A DNA stretch of 64,000 nucleotides from Rathayibacter sp. VKM Ac-2759 (GCF_009834225.1 NZ_CP047176.1:2976001-3040000); one strand, 5' to 3'. Positions 34,089-42,972 are shown, numbered from the stretch's first letter. Notes: generated from the sequence alone by a model not told the origin. Program-made: numbers and translations.

Positions 34089-34580
34089 ATGAGCGACACC
34101 ACCCGCACCCCCAGCCCCGCCACCACGCCCCGCGTCGACAAGGCGGCCGTCGAGACCGTCACGAGCCTCGGTGCCAGCACCGCCTCGGGCGTCGCCCAGG
34201 GCCGCACCGTCATCGACGACGCCGTCATCGCCAAGGTCGCCGGCATCGCGGCCCGCGAGGTCCCCGGAGTCTTCGCCCTCGGCAACAACGCCGCCCGCGC
34301 CTTCGGAGCGATCCGCTCGGCCGTCGGCGGCAACGACCTGGCGCAGGGCGTCCGCGTCGAGGTCGGCGAGACCCAGGTCGCGGTCGACGTGACCCTCGTC
34401 GTCGAGTACCCCGTCCCGATGCAGTCGGTCGCCGACGCCGTCCGCGACTCGGTCGCCGAGGCGATCACCGGACTCGTCGGCATGAGCGTCGCCGAGATCA
34501 ACGTCGCGATCGTCGACGTGCACATCCCCGGTGACGACAAGACCGAGGCCGACGCCGACGCCGAGAGCCGCGTCCGATGA
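34089..34580 (+). CDS. Asp23/Gls24 family envelope stress response protein
   Basis: The 163-residue product is a near-canonical Asp23 protein: TVIDDAVIAKVAGIAAREVPGVFAL, VRVEVGETQVAVDVTLVVEYPVP, and the C-terminal SVAEINVAIVDVHIPGDD. In Staphylococcus, Asp23 is anchored at the membrane by AmaP and buffers cell wall stress. ATG follows AAGGAG by 7 nt. It opens a six-gene plus-strand run; the next ATG overlaps its stop (ATGA). Confidence 0.9.
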   Translation: MSDTTRTPSPATTPRVDKAAVETVTSLGASTASGVAQGRTVIDDAVIAKVAGIAAREVPGVFALGNNAARAFGAIRSAVGGNDLAQGVRVEVGETQVAVDVTLVVEYPVPMQSVADAVRDSVAEAITGLVGMSVAEINVAIVDVHIPGDDKTEADADAESRVR

Positions 34581-34804
34581 GCGACCCCCGCACCCCGTCC
34601 CCCGCTCCGGCGAGCCGCGGCACCGTGCTCGGTGTCGTGGTCGGCGCGATCCTCGCCTTCGCGGCCCTGCTCTTCGGCTTCTGGGGCTTCGTCCTCACCG
34701 CCGTGTTCATGGCCCTCGGCGTCGTGATCACCCGCATGCTCGACGGCACGCTCGACGTGCGCAGCCTCGTGGACGTGTTCCGCGGCCGCACGACCTCCCG
34801 CTAG
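34577..34804 (+). CDS. Small DUF2273-like membrane protein
   Basis: The 75-residue protein has two hydrophobic helices (GTVLGVVVGAILAFAALLFGF and GFVLTAVFMALGVVITRML) and ends with DGTLDVRSLVDVFRGR, the C-terminal pattern of DUF2273 proteins that accompany Asp23 genes. It probably helps anchor the Asp23 network at the membrane. Its ATG overlaps the previous stop. Confidence 0.85.
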   Translation: MSDPRTPSPAPASRGTVLGVVVGAILAFAALLFGFWGFVLTAVFMALGVVITRMLDGTLDVRSLVDVFRGRTTSR

Positions 34805-34812
34805 GAGCCCCG

Positions 34813-35169
34813 ATGACCACCGCTCTCGACTCGCGCCCCGCCACCCGCGCGGCGACGTCCCCCGTGGCGGGCACCGTCACCATCAACGTCCGCTCGATCG
34901 AGCGGACCGCGCTGGCGATCGTCCATGAGGAGCTGGGCGTCGAGGTCTCGGCGATCCGCGTCCGTCTGTCGGACGACGGCGGCGGGCTCGCGCTCGCCGT
35001 CACCACTCCGGTGGTCCTCTCGGACGAGGCCGGCACGGTCCTCGACCGCCTCCACCGCGACCGCACCCGCATCGCCGCCCGGATGCACGCCCTGACAGGC
35101 CGCACCGTCACCCGCGTCGACATCCGGGTCACCGGCACCCGCACCCGCAGCACGAGGAGAGTCGCATGA
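34813..35169 (+). CDS. Asp23-like hypothetical protein
   Basis: The 118-residue product carries a compact alkaline-shock-like fold: TVTINVRSIERTALAIVHEE, ISAIRVRLSDD-type strands, LALAVTTPVVL, and the C-terminal TRVDIRVTGTRTR. It begins 8 nt after the DUF2273-like stop with a TAGGAG ribosome binding site, and its stop overlaps the next start. Role presumed structural within the Asp23 island. Confidence 0.7.
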   Translation: MTTALDSRPATRAATSPVAGTVTINVRSIERTALAIVHEELGVEVSAIRVRLSDDGGGLALAVTTPVVLSDEAGTVLDRLHRDRTRIAARMHALTGRTVTRVDIRVTGTRTRSTRRVA

Positions 35170-35765
35170 GCCCCGCACCGTCGCCCCGCGACGCAGCGCC
35201 CGACACGCGCTACCGCCGCTTCCTCCGCCGCGAGACGCACCGGTCCCGCTCCGCCGCGCAGATCGTCGTCCTGGTGCTGATCGCACTGGTCGCGGCCTAC
35301 GTCGGCGTCGAGGCCGTGCTCGCCGTCCTCGGTGCGACACCGCTCCTGATCGCTCCGTCCGCACTGCTGGCGGCGCTCGTCGGGGTCGGCGATCTCGTCC
35401 CGGCCGCCCTGATCGGCATCGCCGTCGGGGTCGCCGTGCTCGCGCTGATCCTGCTCGTGCTCGCCCTCGCCCCGGGTCACCGGGCGCGGCACACCGTCGA
35501 GGACGACCGTCTCGCGGTCGTCGTCGACGACGGAGTGATCGCCTCCGCTCTCGCCCGCTCGGCCCGAGCGGTCGCCCGCTCGCGACGCGAGGACACCAGC
35601 GCCTCGCTCGGCCGCCGCACCGCGGTGATCGAGATCACGCCGGCGTCCGGCATCGCCGTCGACAAGGCGGCCGTCCAGTCCGCCGTCGACGAGGAGATCG
35701 CCCGCATCGCCCCGCAGCCCGCCACTCGGACGTCCGTCCGCATCGCCGAATCCGGGAGGATCTGA
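35166..35765 (+). CDS. DUF6286-like membrane protein of the Asp23 island
   Basis: The 199-residue product has two transmembrane helices (about 31-60 and 75-103), then a cytoplasmic C-terminal Asp23-related domain with AVIEITPASGIAVDKAAVQSA and TRTSVRIAESGRI. This layout (two helices and an alkaline-shock-like domain) resembles AmaP-type anchors. It overlaps the genes on both sides by 1-4 nt, indicating a tightly coupled operon. Confidence 0.75.
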   Translation: MSPAPSPRDAAPDTRYRRFLRRETHRSRSAAQIVVLVLIALVAAYVGVEAVLAVLGATPLLIAPSALLAALVGVGDLVPAALIGIAVGVAVLALILLVLALAPGHRARHTVEDDRLAVVVDDGVIASALARSARAVARSRREDTSASLGRRTAVIEITPASGIAVDKAAVQSAVDEEIARIAPQPATRTSVRIAESGRI

Positions 35766-36388
35766 TGACCACGAGCAATCGCTTCGTCAACCGCCTCGTC
35801 CTCCTCCTGGTCGGCCTCGTGCTCGCCGCCGTCGCGGCGGGGCTCGTGCTCATCGCGGTCTCCCCCGCGGTGAAGGACGCCGTGACGGGATTCGCCTCCG
35901 ATCAGGGCGCCGCCCTCGTCTCGCGGATCTCGCCCGAGGACGGAACGCTCTGGAGCGACTCCGCCGTGCTCTGGCCGCTCTACGCGATCGTCGGGGTCTG
36001 CCTCCTGGCGATCGTGATCTGCGTCGCCCTCGCGGTGGCGCACGGTCGCGGCCGCACCGGGACCGTCCTCACGGACGCCGGTCGGGGCGACGGGCCCGCC
36101 GGTGAGGTCGAGATCGCCACCGGCTTCGCCGAGGACGTCCTCGAGAACGCGCTCGCCGGGCGCACCGACCTGCTCGACGTGACGGTGTCGGCCTACCGGC
36201 ACGGCTCCGCCTCGGCGCTGAAGATCCGGGTGCTCCCGCGCGCCGGCGTCTCACCGCGCACCGTCGTGGACGCCGTGCACCAGGAGGTCCTCGAGCTCGA
36301 CCGCCTGCTGGGCGCCCGCCTCCCCGTCGTGCTCGAGGTCGCCTCGAGCGCCCGCGCCGGGTTCTCGAAAGAGGACCGCGTCGCCTGA
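35765..36388 (+). CDS. AmaP-like membrane protein
   Basis: The 207-residue product has two transmembrane segments (about 9-33, LVLLLVGLVLAAVAAGLVLIA, and 68-92, LWPLYAIVGVCLLAIVICVAL) and a cytoplasmic C-terminal domain with LLDVTVSAYRHGSASALKIRV and VVDAVHQEVLELDRLLG. This is the AmaP pattern, the membrane anchor of Asp23 in firmicutes. Start ATG overlaps the preceding TGA (TGATG). Confidence 0.75.
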   Translation: MTTSNRFVNRLVLLLVGLVLAAVAAGLVLIAVSPAVKDAVTGFASDQGAALVSRISPEDGTLWSDSAVLWPLYAIVGVCLLAIVICVALAVAHGRGRTGTVLTDAGRGDGPAGEVEIATGFAEDVLENALAGRTDLLDVTVSAYRHGSASALKIRVLPRAGVSPRTVVDAVHQEVLELDRLLGARLPVVLEVASSARAGFSKEDRVA

Positions 36389-36473
36389 GACCGCGGACGC
36401 CGCAGGGCGCCCGCCGCGTACTCCCCCGGCAGTCCCGCCGGAGGATCATCACACCGAACAGAAGGAGCCCCTC

Positions 36474-36647
36474 ATGGGTGCAGACGACAAGATCCGCAAC
36501 GCCGCCGAGAACCTGGTCGGAAAGGCGAAGGAGACGGTCGGCAAGCTGACCGACAACGAGCGCCTCGAGGCCGAGGGCCGTGCCGACCAGACCGGAGCCA
36601 AGGCCAAGAAGGTCGGCGAGGACGTCAAGGACGTCTTCAAGAACTGA
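36474..36647 (+). CDS. CsbD family general stress protein
   Basis: A 57-residue, hydrophilic, lysine- and glutamate-rich protein, MGADDKIRNAAENLVGKAKE onward with GRADQTGAKAKKVGEDVKD, is a textbook CsbD sequence. CsbD proteins are small stress-induced proteins of unknown mechanism. The ATG follows GAAGGAG by 6 nt. It lies 85 nt after the AmaP-like gene and may be the last gene of the envelope-stress operon. A terminator-like hairpin follows. Confidence 0.92.
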   Translation: MGADDKIRNAAENLVGKAKETVGKLTDNERLEAEGRADQTGAKAKKVGEDVKDVFKN

Positions 36648-36664
36648 CGCTCCCCGGGAGCACG

Positions 36665-36698
36665 GAGGCCGTCATCGCAGTCGCGATGGCGGCCTCTT
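36665..36698. terminator. Bidirectional terminator
   Basis: GAGGCCGTCATCGC (36665-36678) pairs with 36683-36696 (one wobble pair), followed by TTCT, between the convergent csbD-like and amidase-domain genes. Confidence 0.65.
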
Positions 36699-36707
36699 CT
36701 CGTTCGC

Positions 36708-38135
36708 TCAGACGCTCCAGAACATGATGCGAGCGGCCGAGGCCGAGTCGATGCTCTGGTCGAAGTTGTCGACCGTGTGCGAGGAGTAGAGGATCGTGTC
36801 GCCGTCGACGCTCGTCACGATGCCGGTGTGGTCCCAGTCGCCCGAGCCGTCCCAGTCGAACTGCACGACGTCGCCGACCTTCACCTGGTCGCGCTGAGCG
36901 TCCGACAGCGCGGTCGCCCGCTCCGGGTGCGCGGCGAGGTAGGAGTTGAACGCGGTCGACGAGGCCCAGGCCGAGCTGTAGCCGCCGGTCGAGGAGTAGC
37001 TCCACTCCGCGTCCATCGTCCAGCCGCGCGCGATCAGCGACTGCGAGGCGAAGTTGACGCAGTCGTTGCCCGAGATCACGCCGTACTGCGCGGAGTTGTA
37101 GTCGGACCAGTAGGTCTCGAGGTAGTCGAGCTGCGAGGCCAGACGGCTGGCCTCGAGCGCCGCGGCGGCCTTGGCGGCCTCGATCGCCGGGTCGGGCGTG
37201 TACGCGAAGGTGATCGCGGAGGCGACGACCTTCGTGGTCGCGAGGACGCCGGTCGCCGTGGGGCTGGGCGAGGCGGTGGCGGTCGGAGCCTCGAGGTCGG
37301 CCGCGGGCTCGGCGGTCGCGGCGGGCACCGCGGTGGTGTCGGCGTCGGCGTCGGTCGAGTCGACGGCCGACTGGACTGACTCGGCCGGGGTGCCGTCGAC
37401 GGTCACGGCCGCGGCCGCATCGGTGACCGCGTCGAAGGTGATCGGCGCTCCGTCGGCGTCGAAGAACGCGACCGGCACGACGCCCTCGGCCTCGCCGGAG
37501 GCGGGCGGCGCGGTGACGGTGATCTGGTCGGCGTTCTCGACGGCGACCGCGCCCTCGGCGTCCCCGAAGCGGACGGTCGCGACGGCGTCGAGGTTCGAGC
37601 CCGAGAGCGTGACGCTCGTGCCTCCCGCGACGGTGCCGGTGGTGGTCGAGACCGCACTGAGGACGACGCGCTCGGAGGCGGTCGTGGCCGGCAGCACGGC
37701 GACCGTGGTCGGCGTCGCCGTCGGCGAGGGAGTGCCCGCGGACGTGGCGGAGGCCGACTCCGCCGAGCCGGACGCTCCGATGGTCAGGCTCGCGCCGGTG
37801 GCGACCGCGACGACGACGAGCCCGCCCGACATCGCGAGCACGAGATGCCGGCGCGACGGCCGGAAGAAGGAGGAGCCCCGGGGGGCGGGGGCGACCCGGG
37901 CCTGGTGTCCCTCGGCGGCGCGGCGGTCGCGACGCGAGGCGAAGACCGGCTCGGCCGTCGAGTGCGGCGGGCGGGAGGCGGTGGGGGCCGCGTCCGGAGC
38001 CGATCGGACATCGGCGGATCGGAGTCGGCCCTCGCGCTCGCGCGCCTCACGGCGGGTCAGCGGGGCGCCGGTCTCGGCGAGCGAGGTCTGCTCGGAGGGT
38101 GAATCGGGGGTGGAACCGGTGGAGCGATGGGGCAC
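36708..38135 (-). CDS. Secreted amidase-domain protein with IPT/TIG domain
   Basis: The 475-residue protein has a ~100-residue charged cytoplasmic N-terminus, one transmembrane/signal helix (about 100-122), an IPT/TIG domain (about 155-250, TVAGGTSVTLSGSNLDAVATV), a low-complexity Ala/Thr/Pro linker, and a C-terminal amidase_6 domain (about 320-475) beginning YLETYWSDYNSAQYG. The latter contains the catalytic Cys in NDCVNFASQ and the His in DWDHTGIVTS. It probably cleaves or binds peptidoglycan outside the membrane. Start is GTG at 38135. It is preceded by 184 nt with tandem GTTAC motifs (about 38264-38279) near a possible TACTGT -10. Confidence 0.85.
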   Translation of the reverse strand: MPHRSTGSTPDSPSEQTSLAETGAPLTRREAREREGRLRSADVRSAPDAAPTASRPPHSTAEPVFASRRDRRAAEGHQARVAPAPRGSSFFRPSRRHLVLAMSGGLVVVAVATGASLTIGASGSAESASATSAGTPSPTATPTTVAVLPATTASERVVLSAVSTTTGTVAGGTSVTLSGSNLDAVATVRFGDAEGAVAVENADQITVTAPPASGEAEGVVPVAFFDADGAPITFDAVTDAAAAVTVDGTPAESVQSAVDSTDADADTTAVPAATAEPAADLEAPTATASPSPTATGVLATTKVVASAITFAYTPDPAIEAAKAAAALEASRLASQLDYLETYWSDYNSAQYGVISGNDCVNFASQSLIARGWTMDAEWSYSSTGGYSSAWASSTAFNSYLAAHPERATALSDAQRDQVKVGDVVQFDWDGSGDWDHTGIVTSVDGDTILYSSHTVDNFDQSIDSASAARIMFWSV

Positions 38136-38319
38136 AGAGATGTCTCACGGGATCGAGGGCGCGCGGCGGGGGATCGCGCACGGAGCGGGGGAAGCAGCCA
38201 TGTCACCAGGCGGGCATGGGAGGACCGTTCGACGGCCCTCCGAAAACACTCCGAGTAACAGTACGGTAACAACCGGCGGGTGTCACGCCCGCGAGCGCCC
38301 GGATCTGATCGCGCGACGC

Positions 38320-39198
38320 TCAGCCAGTGGTGCCGGACGCGTAATCGGGCGCATCCGGAAGTCCGAACAGACGCTCGAGCGTCTCGATCCCCTGGTCGTG
38401 CAGATACTGCGACAGCTCGGGACCGACGTAGCGCAGGTGGTACGGCTCCGATTCGTAGCCGGTGATCGGGGTGGCGTCGGGCTTGTAGCGGACGAGGAAT
38501 CCGAAGCGGTGCGCGTTCGCGCCGACCCACTGCCCCTCCGGAGTGTCCCCCCAGCAGATCTCGAGCGCGCAGGTCCCCGAGGCGCCGACGACGTCGACGG
38601 CCCACCCCGTCTGGTGCTCGCTGTGCCCGGGGCGGGCGCTGGTCGCATCCGCGCCGGCCTGCCCCCGGGTCGACACCCAGCCCGCGTAGACGCTGACCTG
38701 GGTGTCGTAGGAGCGGTACGCGCTCTGCACGGAGAGCGAGAGCCCCGCCTCCGACGACGCCGCCGCGAAGAGGGGGACGAGCGCATCGGCGGTCGCCTGC
38801 CGCATCGGCTGGCGGTTGACGTAGGAGACGTCGGGGTAGACGAGATCCGCGGGCACGTAGTCGACCGGCGAGAGCGTGCGCAGCTTGTTGACGACCACCC
38901 AGACGCTCGCCGGGTCGTCGACCGAGTTCGCCGTCAGGTCGATCCCCGGAGTGGGGGTCGGCGTGGGGGTGGCCGTGGGAGCGGGCGCCGGGGTGGGCGT
39001 CGCCGTCGCGCTCGGGGCCGGCGTCGCGGTCGGCCCGGGGACCGTCGGACTCGGGGTCGACCCGGCGCCGCGTCCCCCTCCGATGACCGCGCCCACGCCG
39101 AACGCCGTGGCGCCCGCCGCCACCGCGACGCCTCCGATGACGAGCGCCCGGCGCCGGACGGGACGGGAGCGCTGGGGATCGTTCTCGCTCGAGCTCAT
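38320..39198 (-). CDS. M15 family D-alanyl-D-alanine carboxypeptidase (VanY-type)
   Basis: The 292-residue protein has an N-terminal transmembrane/signal helix (about 15-38, ALVIGGVAVAAGATAFGVGA), a Pro/Thr-rich spacer with PTPTP repeats, and an M15B peptidase domain. Zinc ligands are visible in GHSEHQTGWAVDVV (His and Asp) and in EPYHLRYVG (His), with SAYRSYDTQ upstream. It trims stem-peptide D-alanine from peptidoglycan. It is on the same strand as the amidase-domain gene, separated by 184 nt. Confidence 0.93.
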   Translation of the reverse strand: MSSSENDPQRSRPVRRRALVIGGVAVAAGATAFGVGAVIGGGRGAGSTPSPTVPGPTATPAPSATATPTPAPAPTATPTPTPTPGIDLTANSVDDPASVWVVVNKLRTLSPVDYVPADLVYPDVSYVNRQPMRQATADALVPLFAAASSEAGLSLSVQSAYRSYDTQVSVYAGWVSTRGQAGADATSARPGHSEHQTGWAVDVVGASGTCALEICWGDTPEGQWVGANAHRFGFLVRYKPDATPITGYESEPYHLRYVGPELSQYLHDQGIETLERLFGLPDAPDYASGTTG

Positions 39199-39391
39199 GC
39201 TCCGAGCCTACGCGCGGCCCTCCGAAGCACTCCCGGCGGCCGGTGTCCAGGAGTGCCCCTTCATGGGGCGCTCCAATATCCTCTAAGGATTCACATAAGC
39301 GCCTCCCCTAGCGTGAATGACGGCCTCGGCGACCGGCGCGGACCCGCCCCCTCGGATCCGCGGACCACTCGGTCCCGAACGAAAGGACCCC

Positions 39392-40936
39392 ATGCTCCGA
39401 CCTCGACACGCGCCGGCGCTCCCCCTCGCCGCCCTGACGAGCCTCCTCGACCTCCCCGGCGACTCCCCCGCCGCCGCGACGATCAGCGGAGTGACGCTCA
39501 CCGCCTCCGACGTCGAGCAGGGCGATCTCTTCGTCGCCCTGTCCGGTGTGAACCGGCACGGCGCCGACTTCGTCGACGAGGCCCGCGAGCGCGGCGCCTC
39601 GGCCGTGCTGACCGACGGCGACGGCGAGAGCGCCGCCCGCGCGACCGGGCTCCCCGTGCTCGTCGTCGACGATCCCCGCGCCCACCTCGGCGCGGTCGCC
39701 GCAGCCGTCTACGGCACCGCCGACCGCGCACCGCTGCTCCTCGGAGTGACGGGCACCAACGGCAAGACCTCGACGGTGCACATGATCGAGGGGATCCTCC
39801 GCCAGCTCGGCGTGGTCCCCGGCCTGAGCTCCACCGCTGAGCGGCACATCGGCGACACCTCCGTCACGAGCGGTCTCACCACCCCCGAGGCGAGCGAGCT
39901 GCACGCCCTGATCGCCCGCATGCACGAGGAGGGTGTCGGAGCGGCCGCGATCGAGGTCAGCGCCCAGGCCCTCACCCGCCACCGCGTCGACGGAGTCGTC
40001 TTCGACGTCGCCGGCTTCACCAATCTCAGCCACGACCACCTCGACGACTACGGCGACATGGACACCTACTTCGCCGAGAAGGCGCAGCTGTTCCAGCCCG
40101 ACCGCGCGCGCCGCGCCGTCGTCTCGCTCGACTCGCCGTCCGGAGCCCGGCTGGTCGAGACCGCGGGCATCCCCCTGGTCACGATCACCTCGCGGCAGGG
40201 CGTCGACGCCGACTGGACGGTCACGATCCTCGAGCAGGAGTTCGGCCGCACCCACTTCCGCCTGCAGAACCGGGAGTCGCGCGCGATCACGACCTCGGTG
40301 CCGATCATCGGCGCGCACATGGCCGCGAACGCCGCGCTGGCCGTCGTGATGCTGATCGAGGCGGGTCGCCCGATCGGCGAGATCCGCGCGGCGCTGCACC
40401 GCGACGGCGGCATCGACGTCTCGCTCCCCGGGCGCACCGAGCGCGTCTCGGGCGACCGAGGACCGACCGTCTACGTCGACTTCGGGCACAGCGCCGACGC
40501 GTTCCAGCGCACGCTCGAAGCGGTGCGCGAGGTGACCCCGGGCCGCGTGATCATGGTCTTCGGCGCCGACGGCGATCGCGACGCGCTCAAGCGGCCCGCG
40601 ATGGCCGAGGCGGCCGTGACCGGCAGTGACATCCTCGTGATCACCGACCACCACCCGCGCTTCGAGGAGCCCGCCTCGATCCGGCGCACTCTGATGGAGG
40701 CGGCGCGGGCCGCCCGTCCCGAGGGCGAGATCCACGAGGTCGACGATCCCAAGCGGGCGATCCGGGTCGCCGTGTCGCTGGCCCACGAGGGCGACTCGAT
40801 CCTCTGGGCCGGGCCCGGTCACCAGAACTACCGCGACATCCAGGGGGTGCGCACCCCCTACTCGGCACGGGCGGAGGCGCGGGCCGCCCTGCGCGAGGCC
40901 GGCTGGGCCGACGAGGCGGTGCCGACCCGGGCGTGA
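39392..40936 (+). CDS. MurE-like Mur ligase
   Basis: The 514-residue protein has the three Mur ligase domains: the N-terminal substrate domain with SGVTLTASDVEQGDLFVALSG, the central ATPase with GVTGTNGKTSTVHMIEGIL near residue 125 and a carbamylated-Lys region (SLDSPSGARL upstream), and the C-terminal domain with VDFGHSADAFQRTL. MurE of diaminopimelate-using bacteria has DNPR at the amino-acid specificity site; here the equivalent reads TDHHPRFEEP, so the added residue may differ. It lies outside a division/wall cluster and is perhaps a second MurE homologue. ATG follows GAAAGGA; the -10 TAGCGT at 39309-39314 gives a ~70-nt leader. Confidence 0.85.
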   Translation: MLRPRHAPALPLAALTSLLDLPGDSPAAATISGVTLTASDVEQGDLFVALSGVNRHGADFVDEARERGASAVLTDGDGESAARATGLPVLVVDDPRAHLGAVAAAVYGTADRAPLLLGVTGTNGKTSTVHMIEGILRQLGVVPGLSSTAERHIGDTSVTSGLTTPEASELHALIARMHEEGVGAAAIEVSAQALTRHRVDGVVFDVAGFTNLSHDHLDDYGDMDTYFAEKAQLFQPDRARRAVVSLDSPSGARLVETAGIPLVTITSRQGVDADWTVTILEQEFGRTHFRLQNRESRAITTSVPIIGAHMAANAALAVVMLIEAGRPIGEIRAALHRDGGIDVSLPGRTERVSGDRGPTVYVDFGHSADAFQRTLEAVREVTPGRVIMVFGADGDRDALKRPAMAEAAVTGSDILVITDHHPRFEEPASIRRTLMEAARAARPEGEIHEVDDPKRAIRVAVSLAHEGDSILWAGPGHQNYRDIQGVRTPYSARAEARAALREAGWADEAVPTRA

Positions 40937-41006
40937 CGCCGATCCGCCTCCTCTGAGATCTCGTTCAGGCTCGCCGAACCCCCTGGGCGACGCCTCGCAC
41001 GAGGTG

Positions 41007-41026
41007 TAACTTTGCGCAGCACGCAA
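41007..41026 (+). promoter_or_regulatory. -10 box and overlapping inverted repeat upstream of the MFS exporter
   Basis: TAACTT (41007-41012) is followed directly by TTGCG-CAGCA-CGCAA (41012-41026), an inverted repeat covering the expected transcription start. This is the usual position of an operator for a TetR- or MarR-type drug-efflux repressor. Confidence 0.4.
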
Positions 41027-41081
41027 CGTTTGCGGCGGCTCGCCGTGCCTGGAACGCGTCCCGCCAGACAAGGGGACCACC

Positions 41082-42908
41082 ATGGCGGACACCGCACCAC
41101 GCTCGACCGAGGCGACGCCCTCGGGCGCGATCATGACGCACCGGCAGATCCTGTTCGTGATCTTCGGCCTGATGGCGGGCATGTTCCTGTCGTCGCTCGA
41201 CCAGACGATCGTGGGCACCTCGATGCGCACCATCGCCGACGACCTCGACGGACTCTCGCAGCAGGCCTGGGTCACCACGGCGTACCTGATCGTCTCGACG
41301 ATCGCGACGCCCATCTACGGCAAGCTCTCCGACATCTTCGGGAGGCGCCCGCTCTACCTGATCGCGATCGTCCTCTTCCTCATCGGATCCACGCTCGCCG
41401 GCTTCTCGACCTCGATGCTCGGCCTCGCCGGCTTCCGCGCGGTCCAGGGCCTCGGCGCCGGCGGGCTCATGTCGCTCGCGCTGACGGTGATGGGCGACAT
41501 CCTGCCGCCCCGCGAGCGCGCCAAGTACCAGGGCTACTTCCTCGCCGTGTTCGGAGTCTCGAGCGTCGTCGGCCCCCTGATCGGCGGCCTCCTGGCCGGG
41601 ACCCCCGAGATCCTCTTCATCACCGGCTGGCGCTGGGTGTTCCTGATCAACCTGCCGATCGGCGCCGCCGCGCTGTTCATCGTCGTCCGCTTCCTGCACC
41701 TCCCGAAGCCGGCCGGCACACGCTCGGTGCGGATCGACTGGTGGGGCGCCTCCCTCGTCATCATCGCCGCGGGCCCGCTCCTCCTGATCGCCGAGCAGGG
41801 CCGCGAATGGGGCTGGGGCTCCCCCGTCGCGTGGCTCTGCTACGTGGTCGGCGCGCTGGGCATCGTCGGCTTCATCCTCGCCGAGCGGATGATGGGCGAC
41901 GACGCGCTGATCCCGCTCAAGCTGTTCCGCTCGCCGACCTTCTCGATGGCCACGATCCTCGGTGTTCTCGTCGGCTTCGGCATGTTCGGCGGGATGATGA
42001 CCATCCCGCTCTACCTGCAGCTCGTGAACGGCGCGACGCCGACCGAGTCGGGCTTCCTGATGCTGCCGATGATCCTGGGACTCATGATCGCCTCGATCGT
42101 CTCCGGCCAGATCATCTCGCGCACGGGCCGCTACCGGGCGTTCCCGATCATCGGCACGTTCCTGATGTCGGCCGCCTTCTTCTACTTCACCTTCGTGACG
42201 ATCGACAAGCCCGTCGTCTTCATGATGGGCGGCATGCTGATGCTGGGCCTGGGCCTCGGCCAGATGATGCAGACGCTCACGCTCGCCTCGCAGAACTCGG
42301 TCGACGTCGCTAACATGGGCGTCGCGACGAGCGCCTCGACGTTCTTCCGCCAGATCGGCGGGACGCTGGGCACCGCGGTCATCTTCTCGGTGCTCTTCAG
42401 CCGCATCCCCGAGACGATCGCCGCCGCCTTCAAGAACCCGACGATCGCCGCGGATCTGCAGGCCGCCGCCTCCGATCCCGCCGTCGCGGCCGACCCGGCG
42501 AACGCGACCATCCTCAAGCTCCTGCAGTCGCAGGACTCCTCGGCGATCGGCTCGGCGCTCGACGGCGACACCTCGTTCCTGAACACCGCCGACAAGGCGC
42601 TGTCGGCGCCGTTCCTCACCGGGTTCAACGACGCGACCGTCACCGTGTTCGTCGTCGCCCTGGCCGTGGTGCTGCTCGCCTTCGTGCTGTCGTGGTTCCT
42701 CAAGACCCCGCCGCTGCGCGCCAAGTCGGCGATGCAGGAGGCGCACGACCTCGCCACGGAGGACGCCGCAGCCGAGCTGCGCCGCACCGACCCGCAGCTC
42801 GCGGCTCGGGCCGGCGCCGACCTCGCGGCCGGCAGCATCGAGCCCGATGTGCGCACCGACTCCGTGCGCGCGGTGGGCGAGGGCCCGGGCGACCGACTCT
42901 CCCGCTGA
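41082..42908 (+). CDS. MFS multidrug exporter (DHA2 / EmrB-QacA family)
   Basis: The 608-residue transporter has 14 predicted membrane helices and DHA2 signatures: SSLDQTIVGTSMRTIADDL in helix 1, GKLSDIFGRRPLYL as motif A, and GLGAGGLMSLALTVMGDI in helix 4. It would use proton motive force to export drugs or other amphipathic compounds. A ~100-residue periplasmic loop lies near the C-terminus. ATG follows AAGGGGA. No linked regulator gene is present, but a possible operator lies upstream. Confidence 0.93.
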   Translation: MADTAPRSTEATPSGAIMTHRQILFVIFGLMAGMFLSSLDQTIVGTSMRTIADDLDGLSQQAWVTTAYLIVSTIATPIYGKLSDIFGRRPLYLIAIVLFLIGSTLAGFSTSMLGLAGFRAVQGLGAGGLMSLALTVMGDILPPRERAKYQGYFLAVFGVSSVVGPLIGGLLAGTPEILFITGWRWVFLINLPIGAAALFIVVRFLHLPKPAGTRSVRIDWWGASLVIIAAGPLLLIAEQGREWGWGSPVAWLCYVVGALGIVGFILAERMMGDDALIPLKLFRSPTFSMATILGVLVGFGMFGGMMTIPLYLQLVNGATPTESGFLMLPMILGLMIASIVSGQIISRTGRYRAFPIIGTFLMSAAFFYFTFVTIDKPVVFMMGGMLMLGLGLGQMMQTLTLASQNSVDVANMGVATSASTFFRQIGGTLGTAVIFSVLFSRIPETIAAAFKNPTIAADLQAAASDPAVAADPANATILKLLQSQDSSAIGSALDGDTSFLNTADKALSAPFLTGFNDATVTVFVVALAVVLLAFVLSWFLKTPPLRAKSAMQEAHDLATEDAAAELRRTDPQLAARAGADLAAGSIEPDVRTDSVRAVGEGPGDRLSR

Positions 42909-42914
42909 CGCCGC

Positions 42915-42943
42915 GGCGCCCGACGAGTCCGTCGTCGGGCGCC
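42915..42943 (+). terminator. Terminator of the MFS exporter gene
   Basis: A perfect 12-bp inverted repeat (42915-42926 with 42932-42943, 5-nt loop) begins 7 nt after the MFS stop. Confidence 0.7.
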
Positions 42944-42972
42944 CCGGTGTGCGCAGCGCGGTCACGTCGCCG

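Noticed and set aside
38136..38319. c-di-AMP (ydaO-type) riboswitch upstream of the amidase-domain gene
   Set aside because: The gene type fits, but I could not find the conserved segments of that RNA in either arm.
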